Source: Stictocephala bisonia | Taxonomy: Eukaryota; Arthropoda; Insecta; Hemiptera; Membracidae | DNA length: 64,000 bases | Direction of reading: 5' to 3' | Assembly (NCBI GenBank): GCA_035578905.1 | Contig: JAQJVL010000513.1 | Coordinates: 416,254 to 480,253, forward strand | Shown here: piece by piece, positions 12,501 to 24,965 of the stretch | Numbering within the stretch: position 1 is the stretch's first letter | Layout: every line of letters starts with the position of its first letter | The notes under the pieces: generated by a model | What the model saw: the letters and a program-made list of their open reading frames with translations, nothing else | Database searches by the model: none | What the model was told of the DNA's origin: nothing | Program-made: the position numbers and the translations under genes

Positions 12501-14108
12501 GACATGCACTCAACGACTATATAATATCACATCAAATATTACTTGTCAGTTGCAACACAAGGAAGAGTTATGGGGTAGAATACGACCACTACAATCGTAA
12601 GTGTGACTTATTACTTGGAGACATGCACTCAACGACTATATAATATCACATGAAATATTACTAGTCAGTTGCAACACAAGGAAGAGTTATGGGGTAGAAT
12701 ACGACCACTACAATCGTAAGTGTGACTTATTACTTGGAGACATGCACTCAACGACTATATAATATCACATCAAATATTACTTGTCAGTTGCAACACAAGG
12801 AAGAGTTATGGGGTAGAATACGACCACTACAATCGTAAGTGTGACTTATTACTTGGAGACATGCACTCAACGACTATATAATATCACATCAAATATTACT
12901 TGTCAGTTGCAGCACAAGGAAGAGTTATGGGGTAGAATACGACCACTACAATCGTAAGTGTGACTTATTACTTGGAGACATGCACTCAACGACTATATAA
13001 TATCACATCAAATATTACTTGTCAGTTGCAACACAAGGAAGAGTTATGGGGTAGAATACGACCACTACAATCGTAAGTGTGATTTATTACTTGGAGACAT
13101 GCACTCAACGACTATATAATATCACATCAAATATTACTTGTCAGTTGCAGCACAAGGAAGAATTATGGGGTAGAATACGACCACTACAATCGTAAGTGTG
13201 ACTTATTACTTGAAGACATGCACTCAACGACTATATAATATCACATTAAATATTACTTGTCAGTTGCAACACAAGATAGAGTTATGGGGTAGAATACGAC
13301 TACTACAATCGTAAGTGTGATTTATTACTTGGAGACATGCACTCAACGACTATGAAATATCACATCAATTACTATTTGTCAGTTGCAGCACAAGGAAGAA
13401 TTATGGGGTAGAATACGACTACTACAATCGTAAGTGTGATTTATTACTTGGAGACATGCACTCAACGACTATGAAATATCACTTCAAATATTACTTGTAA
13501 GTTGCAACACAAGGAAGAGTTATGGGGTAGAATACGACCACTACAATCGTAAGTGTGACTTATTACTTGGAGACATGTACTCAACGACTATATAATATCA
13601 CTTCAAATATTACTTGTCAGTTGCAACACAAGGAAGGGTTATGAGGTAGAATACGACTACTACAATCGTAAGTGTGATTTATTACCAGAAGACATGCACT
13701 CAACGACTATATAATATCACATCAAATATTACTTGTCAGTTGCAACACAAGGAAGAGTTATGGGGTAGAATACGACCACTACAGTCGTAAGTGTGACTTA
13801 TTACTTGGAGACATGCACTCAACGACTATGAAATATCACATCAATTACTATTTGTCAGTAGAACACAAGGAAGAGTTATGGGGTAGAATACGACTACTAC
13901 AATCGTAAGTGTGATTTATTACTTGGAGACATGCACTCAACGACTATGAAATATCACATCAATTACTATTTGTCAGTAGAACACAAGGAAGAGTTATGGG
14001 GTAGAATACGACTACTACAATCGTAAGTGTGATTTATTACTTGGAGACATGCACTCAACGACTATGAAATATCACTTCAATTACTATTTGTCAGTAGAAC
14101 ACAAGGAA
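9521..14108. repeat. 119-bp satellite array, about 38 copies
   Basis: CTATATAATATCAC recurs at 9661, 9781, 9900, 10019 and 10138, settling to an exact 119-bp period. The monomer contains GTCAGTTGCAACACAAGGAA, GGGGTAGAATACGACCACTA and GAGACATGCACTCAACGACT. The interior is strongly homogenised, while both ends are more diverged: the left end has ACGAGTATG, and the right end has GACTATGAAATATCAC with CAATTACTATTTGTCAG. That edge pattern is typical of satellites kept uniform by unequal exchange. It is the largest array in the window and has no long open frame. Confidence 0.95.
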
Positions 14109-14645
14109 TAGTTTTGGTTAGTTTCCAGTTTGGTTAGTTATTAGAAAGAAAATGGTGTTTTTATGGCGTAACTAGTAAATATTTCAACATAACTGCAGCA
14201 CTCATAATAATTAAGTGTAACGAAGTAAAGTGGTTTGGACTTTACCGTTACCGTATGAAAAACAATTGTACTCTGTGAAATATATTTATTAATGTACTTT
14301 TACTACAAAATAACTAAATTAATTGATTAGATCAATAAAATGTATTGAATATGCGTTGAACCAATTATTTTATTATGCGTGAATTAGAGAAGTTAGGATT
14401 ATAAACTATTACCGGCGAATTTAACCTCAATACTTGATTTGTCACTACATATAATGGTAATAATAGGAAGATAAATATAAATATACAAAATGTTCCATAA
14501 AAATATACGTTTAAAAGCTGAACAATACGTACATTTTTATGTCCATTGAAATGTTTATATTTGCTTGGTATATAATTATAAAAGAGTTATAAAGAACTTT
14601 TGAATTTTCATGGTTACGCTTCCACGGTCGTCACTATAAGTAACA
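14109..14645. other. AT-rich non-coding stretch
   Basis: Nothing was recognised except that it leads into the palindrome at 14646. Confidence 0.35.
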
Positions 14646-14747
14646 AATTCTAGGTCTTCGGGGTTCGACCGCGTCAATTGGCTATGTACAAACATTAATG
14701 TTTGTACATAGCCAATTGACGCGGTCGAACTACGAAGACCTAGAATT
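14646..14747. repeat. 102-bp near-perfect palindrome (foldback)
   Basis: Two arms of about 51 bp meet at ACATTAATGT (centre between 14696 and 14697) with no spacer. Only two positions mismatch (CGGGGTT against AACTACG). Pairing continues imperfectly a few bases beyond each side (AAGTAACAAATT against AATTAGTTAACTT). It could be a tiny foldback or MITE or, alternatively, an inverted-read artefact; the two mismatches and flanking decay argue for a real sequence. Confidence 0.9.
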
Positions 14748-16024
14748 AGTTAACTTTTGAATTTTAATCAATGAATATTCTTTAATGTTTGTTTAATCAT
14801 TGGAACCACTTCTTATACATTTGGCCTCATAAATCATTTTTTAGTTTTGTTCTTCGCTATTTATGAATCTTTTTTAGCGTTACTATTAATTAAATTAGGT
14901 GGTTTGTGTATTTGAGATCTGAAACTAAATATATCTTGTCCATTTCGAAACTTCTTTATCATATTAAACTCAAACATTATCTGTTGTCATGGCTGCAATG
15001 TCACAGCCGCGTACCGAGACAGTAAATGTCAAGTGACTTTTTTAGTGAAAACCCTTCATCTAGCTTTTTCATCCCTGCCTACCAGTAGGCCTAGTCCTAA
15101 ATGTATAATTGCCCTCCTACCTCCAATTCACACTTATTTAGAGTTCCAAAACATATTTCCATTACACCTCTAGAGTTCCATTAATTGATGGAGTGTGTCC
15201 AGCATAACAACTCGATGACAGACTTAAATAATACTCTACAAGGAGTTGGTGCTTCGGTTTGTACGTCATAAATGAAATAGTATCTTGGCCGTAGGCCTAG
15301 AAAATTGTTTAATATAGTAATTTAATTAATTTGATTCTTTAGCCTTCGGCCTCGTAAATTAGTTACTATGTTCATTTTATTTGCTCCGAATACAGCCTAA
15401 CACTGTAAAATGAATCCAAATAAATAAGCGACGGCAAATGATAAATTCACTTAAACGAATTTTCAAGTTGCAAATCGTGCTATGTGAAATGCAGTGGGCA
15501 TTAGTATCATTCTCAATTTAAGGACATGATGTGCTGTTACGGAAACAATTAGAAACTACTACAACTTTGCACTTAGTGTCAGTATATGCGATCTGAGAGA
15601 GGGAGCAATTTCTGTTTCTTGAATATTGACATAACGTATGTTTTAACATTAATTTCTTCAGCGTTTATAAAGTTTACAAACAGTCTTTTCTGAGTGGCAG
15701 GACCTATTCCGATTTTCAAAGCAGTAAAATTTAACATAATTGTATAACTACTGGTGAAGTCTCAGTGAGAAATGCGCATCTTTGGCGGAAACCAAAGGAC
15801 TATTTCGGTTCCTGTTTGGAACTGTATTTTTACTCTGCTAACTTTGTACCATAGAGTACAGAGTTAAGATGCATTGTGCTCGAATGCGCCACCCGCATTA
15901 CGGCGGTCATTACCTCCCTCAAATTCTTTGAAATACGAGTACAAATTAAACTCTTGGTCACAACAGTTAATTAAGTAGTGCTTTAATTCTCTTGCTTAAT
16001 GAAGTCGATTTCACAACATTTGAA
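14748..16024. other. Non-coding stretch, no gene recognised
   Basis: Mostly unique sequence. GGCCGTAGGCCTAG (about 15288) and AGCCTTCGGCCTCG (about 15341) are short GC-rich motifs also seen near 51685, 62984 and 63068. No open frame is supported. Confidence 0.35.
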
Positions 16025-16276
16025 TCACAATTCTACGACGTCCCGTTTACTAGACATTTGTTGGCGTTGACAAGAAGCAAGCAAAGATTTTCTCTGATTT
16101 CTGTAATAACACCTCTCACTAGCTGAATGACTTATAGACACAGAGATAGTGACATTTTTCACCTGTGGACATTTCTTTTTTAAGTAGCCCAAATCAGTCG
16201 ATGGAATTGTATAAATACAATAGTACGGACGAATCCTCACAACTTCATTCCCATTCTCTCTAGCTAGCTGGTCCAC
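16025..16276 (-). pseudogene. Decayed DDE transposase C-terminal fragment (Tc1/mariner-like), tentative
   Basis: An open frame of 83 residues reads LARENGNEVVRIRPYYCIYT and then LGYLKKKC. This resembles the stretch around the third catalytic acid of DDE superfamily transposases, where a proline-tyrosine motif is followed by NPIE and then W-x-x-LKK. Here the NPIE segment has become IPSTD, so the catalytic glutamate is not clearly present. The rest of the frame has no family resemblance that I can see, and no upstream DDE motifs were found. The foldback element 300 bp to the right could be a related non-autonomous element, but this is only positional. An unrelated chance frame remains possible. 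Confidence 0.4.
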
Positions 16277-16592
16277 ACAACACTGTTTTTCAATACCAAT
16301 TTGTTATCTTGAAAACACATTATTTTGAAATAAACAATTTCATGAAAGAAGCAGTTTTTATTTTATTTTATTTTTTCTCTATTTAAAAGGAAATTATTGT
16401 TTTGTACAGCTTAACAAGATCGCCTTATTAGGGTTTCGGTAATTATATAGAACAAGGGCCTTGTAGATTTTTTGGCTGACATTTTTGCTTTACATTGTAG
16501 ATACATCGCCAAGGAAAAAGAGTTTGATCGTTTTTCAGCGGAAAAGCCGGAAAATACGAATTAGGAAAACGTGGAAACATTTTTTTCTCTAA

Positions 16593-17096
16593 TATAGTGA
16601 TGTGTGTAGTTTAATTGTATGGAATTTTTTCCTGATCAAGAATATGTCAAGGGATTTACAATCGACCCATCATTAAGCACGTTAGCGCCACACAATGTGC
16701 CGATTTCAGTAAAGTTTTGTCAGGTTAGAGCTAGGTTGAGTATTAAGAGGTTATGTTATGTTAGGTTTGGTTAGTTTTTATTAGGTTTGGCTGTGTTGTA
16801 TTAGGTTTGTTTACATTATGTTAGGTTTGGTTAGCTACCTAACCTAACAAACCCAAACCTAACATAAATAAATAAATCTAACAACCTAAATAAACCTAAC
16901 AAAATTCAACCAAACCTAAAATAACCTAACACGTCAATACCTACCTAGCCATATCTTAACAGAATGTAACCTTATTGAAATCGACACATTTCCGGTGCTA
17001 ACGTGCTTAATAATGGTTATATTGTAAAACCATTGCCATATTCTTGATCAGTCAAAAATTACTCACAATTAATTTAAGTACCCACATCGCTGTATG
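16593..17096. mobile_element. Foldback/MITE-type element, 504 bp, TA-flanked
   Basis: The whole segment is an imperfect inverted repeat centred near 16844. Outer ends are TAGTGATGTGTGTAG on the left and, on the other strand, CAGCGATGTGGGTAC on the right. Next inward both arms have TGATCAAGAATATG, then ATTAAGCACGTTAGC, then TCGATTTCA-type sequence, and the middle is TTAGGTT runs facing AACCTAA runs. TA dinucleotides flank the ends, which with a CAG-type terminus suggests a Tc1/mariner-type non-autonomous element. No coding capacity was seen. Confidence 0.8.
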
Positions 17097-17146
17097 TACT
17101 CAAACTGACTCTCGGATTCAACACAATAACAATGTTTGGGCGGAGG

Positions 17147-18376
17147 ATTAAGCCTTCCCGGCCTACCTGGACCTTGTACATATTAAGCCTCTCCGGCCTA
17201 CCTGGACCTTGTACATATTAAGCCTCTCCGGCCTACCTGGACCTTGTATATATTAAGCCTCCCGGCCTAACTGGACCTTGTACATATTAAGCCTCCCCGG
17301 CCTACCTGGACCTTGTACATATTAAGCCTTCCCGGCCTACCTGGACCTTGTACATATTAAGCCTCCCCGGCCTACCTGGACCTTGTATATATTAAGCCTC
17401 TCCGGCCTACCTGGACCTTGTATATATTAAGCCTCCCTGCCTACCTGGACCTTGTATATATTAAGCCTCTCCGGCCTACCTGGACCTTGTATATATTAAG
17501 CCTCCCCGGCCTACCTGGACCTTGTATATATTAAGCCTCTCCGGCCTACCTGGACCTTGTATATATTAAACCTCCCGGCCTACCTGGACCTTGTATATAT
17601 TAAGCCTCCCCGGCCTACCTGGACCTTGTATATATTAAGCCTCTCCGGCCTACCTGGACCTTGTATATATTAAGCCTCCCCGGCCTACCTGGACCTTGTA
17701 TATATCAAGCCTCTCCGGCCTACCTGTACCTTGTATATATTAAGCCTCTCCGGCCTACCTGGACCTTGTATATATTAAGCCTCCCCGGCCTACCTGGACC
17801 TTGTACATATTAAGCCTCCCCGGCCTACCTGGACCTTGTACATATTAACCCTCCCCGGCCTACCTGGACCTTGTACATATTAAGCCTCCCCGGCCTACCT
17901 GGACCTTTTACATATTAAGCCTCCCCGGCCTACCTGGACCTTGTACATATTAAGCCTCCCCGGCCTACCTGGACCTTGTATATATTAAGCCTCCCCGGCC
18001 TAACTGGACCTTCTACATATTAAGCCTCCCCGGCCTACCTGGACCTTGTACATATTAAGCCTCTCCGGCCTACCTGGACCTTGTATATATTAAGCCTCCC
18101 CGGCCTACCTGGACCTTGTACATATTAAGCCTCCCCGGCCTACCTGGACCTTGTACATATTAAGCCTCTCCGGCCTACCTGGACCTTGTATATATGAAGC
18201 CTCCCCGGCCTACCTGGACCTTGTACATATTAAGCCTCCCGGCCTAACTGGACCTTGTACATATTAAGCCTCCCCGGCCTACCTGGACTTTGTACATATT
18301 AAGCCTTCCCGGCCTACCTGGACCTTGTACATATTAAGCCTTCCCGGCCTACCTGGACCTTGTACATATTAAGCCT
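17147..18376. repeat. 35-bp tandem array, about 35 copies
   Basis: The monomer reads as ATTAAGCCTCCCC followed by GGCCTACCTGGACCTTGTAC; the period is 35 bp (GGCCTACC at 17160, 17195 and onward). Variants are CTCTCC, CTTCCC or CTCCC, and TACATA or TATATA. The array starts just 50 bp after the foldback element. No open frame persists because 35 is not a multiple of three. Confidence 0.95.
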
Positions 18377-18766
18377 GTGATTGGATAAAGATAATATTAA
18401 ATATCTTGGAGTATCCTTTAAAGGCAATCAAAAATATATTTTTTTAAGCATTGACAACATTTCTTACAGCATCATTCGATATAAACTTTATTGCTGTTGA
18501 TACAAAATTAAAACTTCTTCTTTCATTGCAATTTATAAATAGTAAATGTCCTTAAAATGTAATTTATTATAAGAAAAATATCGGACTCAATATTATATCA
18601 AATGGACGGTATTTGTTATTAGAAAAATCACTATACTTACATAAAAAAGAAAGTGTTTTGCCGTTGTTATTAGAAAAATGAATATTGAGTGTTTAGTAGG
18701 CCTTATTGAAGTATAAGTCCCTTCTTAAACATTCTTAGACAAAGTACCCCAAAATATCAACGGGGC
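18377..18766. other. AT-rich non-coding stretch
   Basis: Nothing was recognised. Confidence 0.35.
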
Positions 18767-19090
18767 AAAACTTGGTTTTGACCGCTGTATACACCAGCCA
18801 AATACATTCTACTGGTGGTTAAACTTTGTTTTAACCGTTGTATACACCAGCCAAATACATTCTACTGGTGGTTAAACTTTGTTTTAACCGTTGTATACAC
18901 TAGCCATATATATTCTACTGGTGGTTAAACTTTGTTTTAACCGTTGTATTCACCAGCCAAATACATTCTACTGGTGGTTAAACTTTGTTTTAACCGTTGT
19001 ATACACTAGCCATATATATTCTACTGGTGGTTAAACTTTATTTTAACCACTGTATACACCAGCCATATACATTCTAATTATGGTTAAATT
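18767..19090. repeat. 53-bp tandem array, about 6 copies
   Basis: TCTACTGGTGG recurs at 18808 and 18861 with a 53-bp period. Units contain TTGTTTTAACCGTTGTATAC and ACCAGCCAAATACATTC. TACTGGTGGTTAAA and TTTAACC form partial inverted complementarity within a unit. Confidence 0.9.
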
Positions 19091-19902
19091 TATAAATACC
19101 AAATTTGCTTATGAATAAAATATATACTATGTATTAAAGAATTTCCTACAGCAAGTGTATATGTACAAACTCATATAGGGGCTTGAAACATTATACTACA
19201 CTATTTAGATCTAATGTTACAATTATTATGTTACAGAGTGTGTTAAGTTTTAGTAATAAGTTGTATATTTACTATAACATCTCATCTTATGGCATTTTTG
19301 TAAGCCACTAATAGTAATTACAGACTATTGATGACAGATTTTTCCCAATGTAATAACAAGTCATATGCATAAGGACGACGTAAAATAACTTTAAATAACT
19401 TCAACTTACAAAAACTCGTCCAACTCCTATTTTTACACATATACTGTAATAATGCTATATTTTATCCAAACTTAACATTTATTAGGTGACTAGAAAGTTA
19501 ATATTACACAAAATATAAGTTTTCTATGTAATGATTGTGAATTATATAATTGGTAATGTATAAAATATGCCTTAATAAAACAAGAGAAATAGAAGCAAAC
19601 ACAGTACAGGAAAATACGCATCGTGTTACTGAATATGAGTTAATATAATTGTAAAAATCAGAGAGCTGTCCAACCTTGTTGCTTAATTAACGGAAGCTGT
19701 AACAAAGTTTGTACAGAGCGTCCCTGGAAAACAGCGTGGATTTACAATGGCCTATATTATATTTCCCTTTAACCTAAGAAAAAATATTGTGTCGTTTTGT
19801 AAATGACAAAAATATATATAAATACAATTCAACTAAGCGTCAACTTTTTTTAATGATCTGGACAGAAATCGCCAAGTGTCCAGTTATATTATGATGGATC
19901 TT
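19091..19902. other. AT-rich non-coding stretch
   Basis: No gene or repeat was recognised. Confidence 0.35.
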
Positions 19903-20468
19903 AAAATGTAGGTATTGCAATAATATATTCAGACCGCAGGCCTCGCCCAACCTCTTCAAGGAGGGTTATATACTTAGTCCACAAAATATAGGTATTGCAA
20001 TAATATATTCAGACCGCAGGCCTCGCCCAACCTCTTCAAGGAGGGTTATATACTTAGTCCACAAAATGTAGGTATTGCAATAATATATTCAGACCGCAGG
20101 CCTCGCCCAACCTCTTCAAGGAGGGTTATATACTTAGTCCATAAAATGTAGGTATTGCAATAATATATTCAGACCACAGGCCTCACCCAACCTCTTCAAG
20201 GAGGGTTATATACTTAGTCCACAAAATGTAGGTATTACAATAATATATACAGACCGCAGGCCTCGCCCAACCTCTTCAAGGAGGGTTATATACTTAGTCC
20301 ACAAAATGTAGGTATTGCAATAATATATTCAGACCGCAGGCCTCGACCAACCTCTTCAAGGAGGGTTATATACTTAGTCCACAAAATGTAGGTATTGCAA
20401 TAATATATTCAGACCGCAGGCCTCGCCCAACCTCTTCAAGGAGACCACATACTTAATCCACAAAATGG
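19903..20468. repeat. 80-bp tandem array, about 7 copies
   Basis: TAATATATTCAGACC recurs every 80 bp (19921, 20001, 20081 and so on). Monomers contain GCAGGCCTCGCCCAACCTC and AAGGAGGGTTATATACTTAG. Copies are nearly identical, suggesting recent expansion or homogenisation. Confidence 0.95.
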
Positions 20469-20694
20469 TTTCTACTTAAGTCTGCGGATGAGTGTTTCCC
20501 TGTTGTAAGTGTTTCCTGCAGTCACAAGAGATGTGGCATAATCCGCCAAATGGTTTTACCTTCAGCAGTGATGTGGGTTAATTAAACACTGCAACACTTA
20601 CAAAGGAGGTTAGAATTATATTATCCGTTATGTGAATTAACATCGAACAGCTATTGCTCTACTCAAAAGCAAGCAACAAACTAATTAAGTATAT

Positions 20695-22590
20695 TGTAAT
20701 TTAAATCTACTGCGTGTACTTTGCCGTATTGCGGAGCTTTTTCATCACGCAAGAATAAGATTGAGATTGAACATCGTACTCACAAGCCCTACTCATAAGC
20801 CTGATAATTTATAATTTAAATCTACTGCGTGTACTTTGTCGTATTGCGGAGCTTTTTCATCACGCTAGCTAGAATAAGATTGAGATTGAACATCGTACTC
20901 ACAAGCCCTACTCATAAGCCCGATAATTTATAATTTAAATCTACTGCGTGTACTTTGTCGTATTGTGGAGCTTTTTCATCACGCTAGAATAAGATTGAGA
21001 TTGAACATCGTACTCACAAGCCCTACTCACAAGTCTGATAATTTATAATTTAGATCTACTGCGTGTACTTTGTCGTATTGCGGAGCTTTTTCATCACACA
21101 AGAATAAGATTGAGATTGAACATCGTACTCACAAGCCCTACTCATAAGCCTGATAATTTATAATTTTAATCTACTGCGTGTACTTTGTCGTATTGCGGAG
21201 CTTTTTCATCACGCAAGAATAAGATTGAGATTGAACATCGTACTCACAAGCCCTACTCATAAGCCTGATAATTTATAATTTTAATCTACTGCGTGTACTT
21301 TGTCGTATTGTGGAGCTTTTTTATCACGCAAGAATAAGATTGAGATTGAACATCGTACTCACAAGCCCTACTCACAAGCCTGATAATTTATAATTTAAAT
21401 CTACTGCGTGTACTTTGTCGTATTGCGGAGCTTTTTCATCACGCAAGAATAAGATTGAGATTGAACATCGTACTCACAAGCCCTACTCATAAGCCTGATA
21501 ATTTATAATTTAAATCTACTGCGTGTACTTTGTCGTATTGTGGAGCTTTTTCATCACGCAAGAATAAGATTGAGATTGAACATCGTACTCACAAGCCCTA
21601 CTCATAAGCCTGATAATTTATAATTTAAATCTACTGCGTGTACTTTGTCGTATTGCGGAGCTTTTTCATCACGCAAGAATAAGATTGAGATTGAACATCG
21701 TACTCACAAGCCCTACTCACAAGCCTGATAATTTATAATTTAAATCTACTGCGTGTACTTTGTCGTGTTGTGGAGCTTTTTCATCACGCTAGAATAAGAT
21801 TGAGATTGAACATCGTACTCATAAGCCTGATAATTTATAATTTAAATCTACTGCGTGTACTTTGTCGTATTGTGGAGCTTTTTCATCACGCAAGAATAAG
21901 ATTGAGATTGAACATCGTACTCACAAGCCCTACTCATAAGCCTGATAATTTATAATTTAAATCTACTGCGTGTACTTTGTCGTATTGTGGAGCTTTTTCA
22001 TCACGCTAGAATAAGATTGAGATTGAACATCGTACTCACAAGCCCTACTCATAAGCCTGATAATTTATAATTTAAATCTACTGCATGTACTTTGTCGTAT
22101 TGCGGAGCTTTTTCATCACGCAAGAATAAGATTGAGATTGAACATCGTACTCACAAGCCCTACTCACAAGTCTGATAAATTATAATTTAAATCTACTGCA
22201 TGTACTTTGTCGTATTGCGGAGCTTTTTCATCACGCAAGAGTAAGATTGAGATTGAACATCGTACTCACAAGCCCTACTCACAAGCCTGATAATTTATAA
22301 TTTAAATCTACTGCGTGTACTTTGTCGTATTGCGGAGCTTTTTCATCACGCAAGAATAAGATTGAGATTGAACATCGTACTCACAAGCCCTACTCATAAG
22401 CCTGATAATTTATAATTTAAATCTACTGCATGTACTTTGTCGTATTGCGGAGCTTTTTCATCACGCAAGAATAAGATTGAGATTGAACATCGTACTCACA
22501 AGCCCTACTCACAAGCCTGATAATTTATAATTTAAATCTACTGCGTGTACTTTGTCGTATTGTGGAGCTTTTTTATCACGCAAGAGTAAG
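20695..22590. repeat. 115-bp tandem array, about 16.5 copies
   Basis: CTACTGCGTGTACTTTGTCG recurs at 20822, 20941 and 21056, with a 115-bp period and one 4-bp CTAG duplication in an early copy. Units contain TGGAGCTTTTTCATCACGC and GATTGAACATCGTACTCAC. One copy near 21790-21835 is shortened by an internal deletion (ACAAGCCCTACTC missing). The open frame at 21770-21955 is a by-product. Confidence 0.95.
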
Positions 22591-23734
22591 GTTTGTACTG
22601 AACTTATTCTAACTAAATAAAGAATCCATTACGAAGACTATATTAAATATCTGATATGTGAGTGAAATGTTCCAAGTACATGGCCTTTCAAGAAGTGTAC
22701 GTTGGGTGGGTGGGTGTGTTCAGCCGTTGGGTTTACTTAAGTCTGTTTCAGTATTCTCATGTTATGCTTTAATATTGTGTGAGTGGATATAAATTAGAAT
22801 TTTATGTTATAAGTATGATGAATGTATTTTGTATGATGAAGCACTCGTATGTTCATGTGAGAAATAAAATTTCAGTTATCAGCTGATCCGTTCCAAAAAT
22901 TTTAAATTTTTTATAATTCTAAAAATTGTCAATTTTTAACTCTGTTAAATTTCTGCAAAATTAGAAATAAATGTATTTTACTCTCAGTTATTAAATTGCT
23001 ACTTTTTAATTGCTAACTATTAAAATGCAAACTTTTTGTGCTAAGTTTTGATTTAATTGAAGTTGTCTATCCTCCAAATTCGTTCTTATGTAAGAGGGAT
23101 GTACGACAAGAACAATCATTTTCTCCAAGAGATTAATGTCGCTTAAGTCCTGATCGCCCGAGGGCACGAAAGGGAATTTACAATTTATGAAAACCAATTT
23201 ATAATTTTGCATTATTAATTAATTTATAGCACAATTTTTACATAGTTGGTTTATTGATTTTGTATACAGGTCTTGTAATTGAAAATTTTTATACTGTGTA
23301 AATGTTGACTTTTTTATTTGTCAAATTATTTTAACGATCACTATTGTATTTATAACGTTCATCACTATCATACTATACAACACAGTAACTTTCTTGAAAT
23401 ATATTTTTGTAGTATAGAAATTATTTGAGTTAATATTTCATTTTTTTATTTTTATACATATTAAATCAATATAATTTTACAGACTTTCACAATTAAAGCA
23501 ATACAAGCAAAGCATAAGCATATCGATGTATGTACCTGAATATTTATAAATAACTGCATGTACTGAATACACAGGTGACGAAAGTTAGGTTGACGAGTTC
23601 AGTGGTATGCAAGATCTTGAAATCATTTGTGGTACACTTTTTAACGGAGTCTAACACAACTAAGAAGGTCCTTAAGTCGTAAACAAGTTTCTTTAGACAC
23701 GTCACACTAAAAGAAATATACAATTAATATATAT

Positions 23735-23739
<5 letters not shown>
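22591..23739. other. AT-rich non-coding stretch
   Basis: No gene was recognised. The minus-strand open frame at 23006-23212 resembles no family I know and is bounded by AT-rich DNA. Confidence 0.35.

Positions 23740-23780
<41 letters not shown>
23740..23780. repeat. (TA)n microsatellite
   Basis: About 20 TA units, flanked on both sides by ATACAATTAA-type sequence. Confidence 0.95.
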
Positions 23781-23784
<4 letters not shown>

Positions 23785-24058
23785 TAAACCAATAAATGTT
23801 CACTGTTTATCCTTCCTATTCAAATGTATTGCCTTTTTATGTTCTAGTGAAGAATATGTATTACCTTTTCCAGTATTTACACATACTACTAATTACTCAG
23901 AACTGTTACGCCCTGTTGTTAAATACCCCTTCAACGTGACGAGCACCAGCTTGTTTTTATTTTTATTTTTAACTTTTCACTATCCTTTACACAAAAATAT
24001 TTTGGCTAATTAAAAAATACTAATAACGAGCTAAGTTACTTACAAAGACTTACAAAGT

Positions 24059-24502
24059 ACTAAAGCTAAGTCACTCTGCACGCTCTGTAGTGGTGGCGTG
24101 CACAAGATGACGTGGCTGCCCGACCTCGTTATTATGGGTAAGATAAACTACTTACGGCCAAGCAATGTACTAGAGCTAAGTCACTCTACACGCTCTGTAG
24201 TGGTGGCGTGTACAAGATGACGTGGCTGCCCGACCTCGTTATTATGAGTAAGATAAACTACTTACGGCCAAGCAATGTACTAGAGCTAAGTCACTCTGCA
24301 CGCTTTGTAGTGGTGGCGTGCACAAGATGACGTGGCTGCCCGACCTCGTTATTATGGGTAAGATAAACTACTTACGGCCAAGCAATGTACTAGAGCTAAG
24401 TCACTCTGCACGCTCTGTAGTGGTGGCGTGCACAAGATGAGGTGGCTGCCCGACCTCGTTATTATGGGTAAGATAAACTACTTACGGCCAAGCAATGTTC
24501 TA
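24059..24502. repeat. 110-bp tandem array, 4 copies
   Basis: GCTAAGTCACTCT recurs at 24065, 24175, 24285 and 24395. Units include GTAGTGGTGGCGTGCACAAG and TGCCCGACCTCGTTATTATG. They are richer in GC than the surroundings and very similar to each other. A 5' partial unit may start at about 24030. Confidence 0.93.
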
Positions 24503-24770
24503 GCTACATGAACTTACATCCTTCGTACTTTAATAATAAGGGATCAAACACGAATAAAAACTTTAGTTTGTACTCTGGTATACAAATTGGAAGACTTGTA
24601 AATTTAGTTTACATCTTATATTATAAGTTCATTACTTCTTTAATTCGATCCTTCATATTATACCATAATTCTAATTCTTAGCTTATTCTTTAAAAAATAA
24701 TATAAGCTTTTATAGTAATTCCTATTTTTATACCAATAAAAATTATCATTCCAATCTTGATAAACTGAGT

Positions 24771-24965
24771 GAGGGGTAGTTCAGTCGGTTCTCAGTTAAC
24801 TCAATCGTACTCAAGCCCGACATAAAAGCTGGAGGTTCTCAATTCCTCTCAATCAGAGTAAAAACTAATTTTTTAAACAATCAGGTGATAATCGACGGCT
24901 GTTTATTTTTCTTTTGGCTATTAATTAATAACACTTTCTAAAGACGGTTTGAAACAAAGACTATA
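24771..24965 (+). repeat. Candidate tRNA-derived SINE, family B (copy 1)
   Basis: TAGTTCAGTCGG fits a pol III A box and GGTTCTCAATTCC approximates a B box 50-60 bp downstream. The body (CAATCAGAG, then AATCGACGGCTGTTTAT, then GGCTATTAATTAA) is shared with 40245-40475 and 55283-55375, so it is a dispersed family. The 3' end is unclear. Confidence 0.5.

Noticed and set aside
9521..14108. CRISPR array
   Set aside because: Units are contiguous 119-bp satellite copies with no variable spacers, and the setting is eukaryotic. The same applies to the 34-39 bp arrays.
23740..23780. TA-rich origin or matrix-attachment site
   Set aside because: Simple dinucleotide repeat; no independent evidence of such a role.
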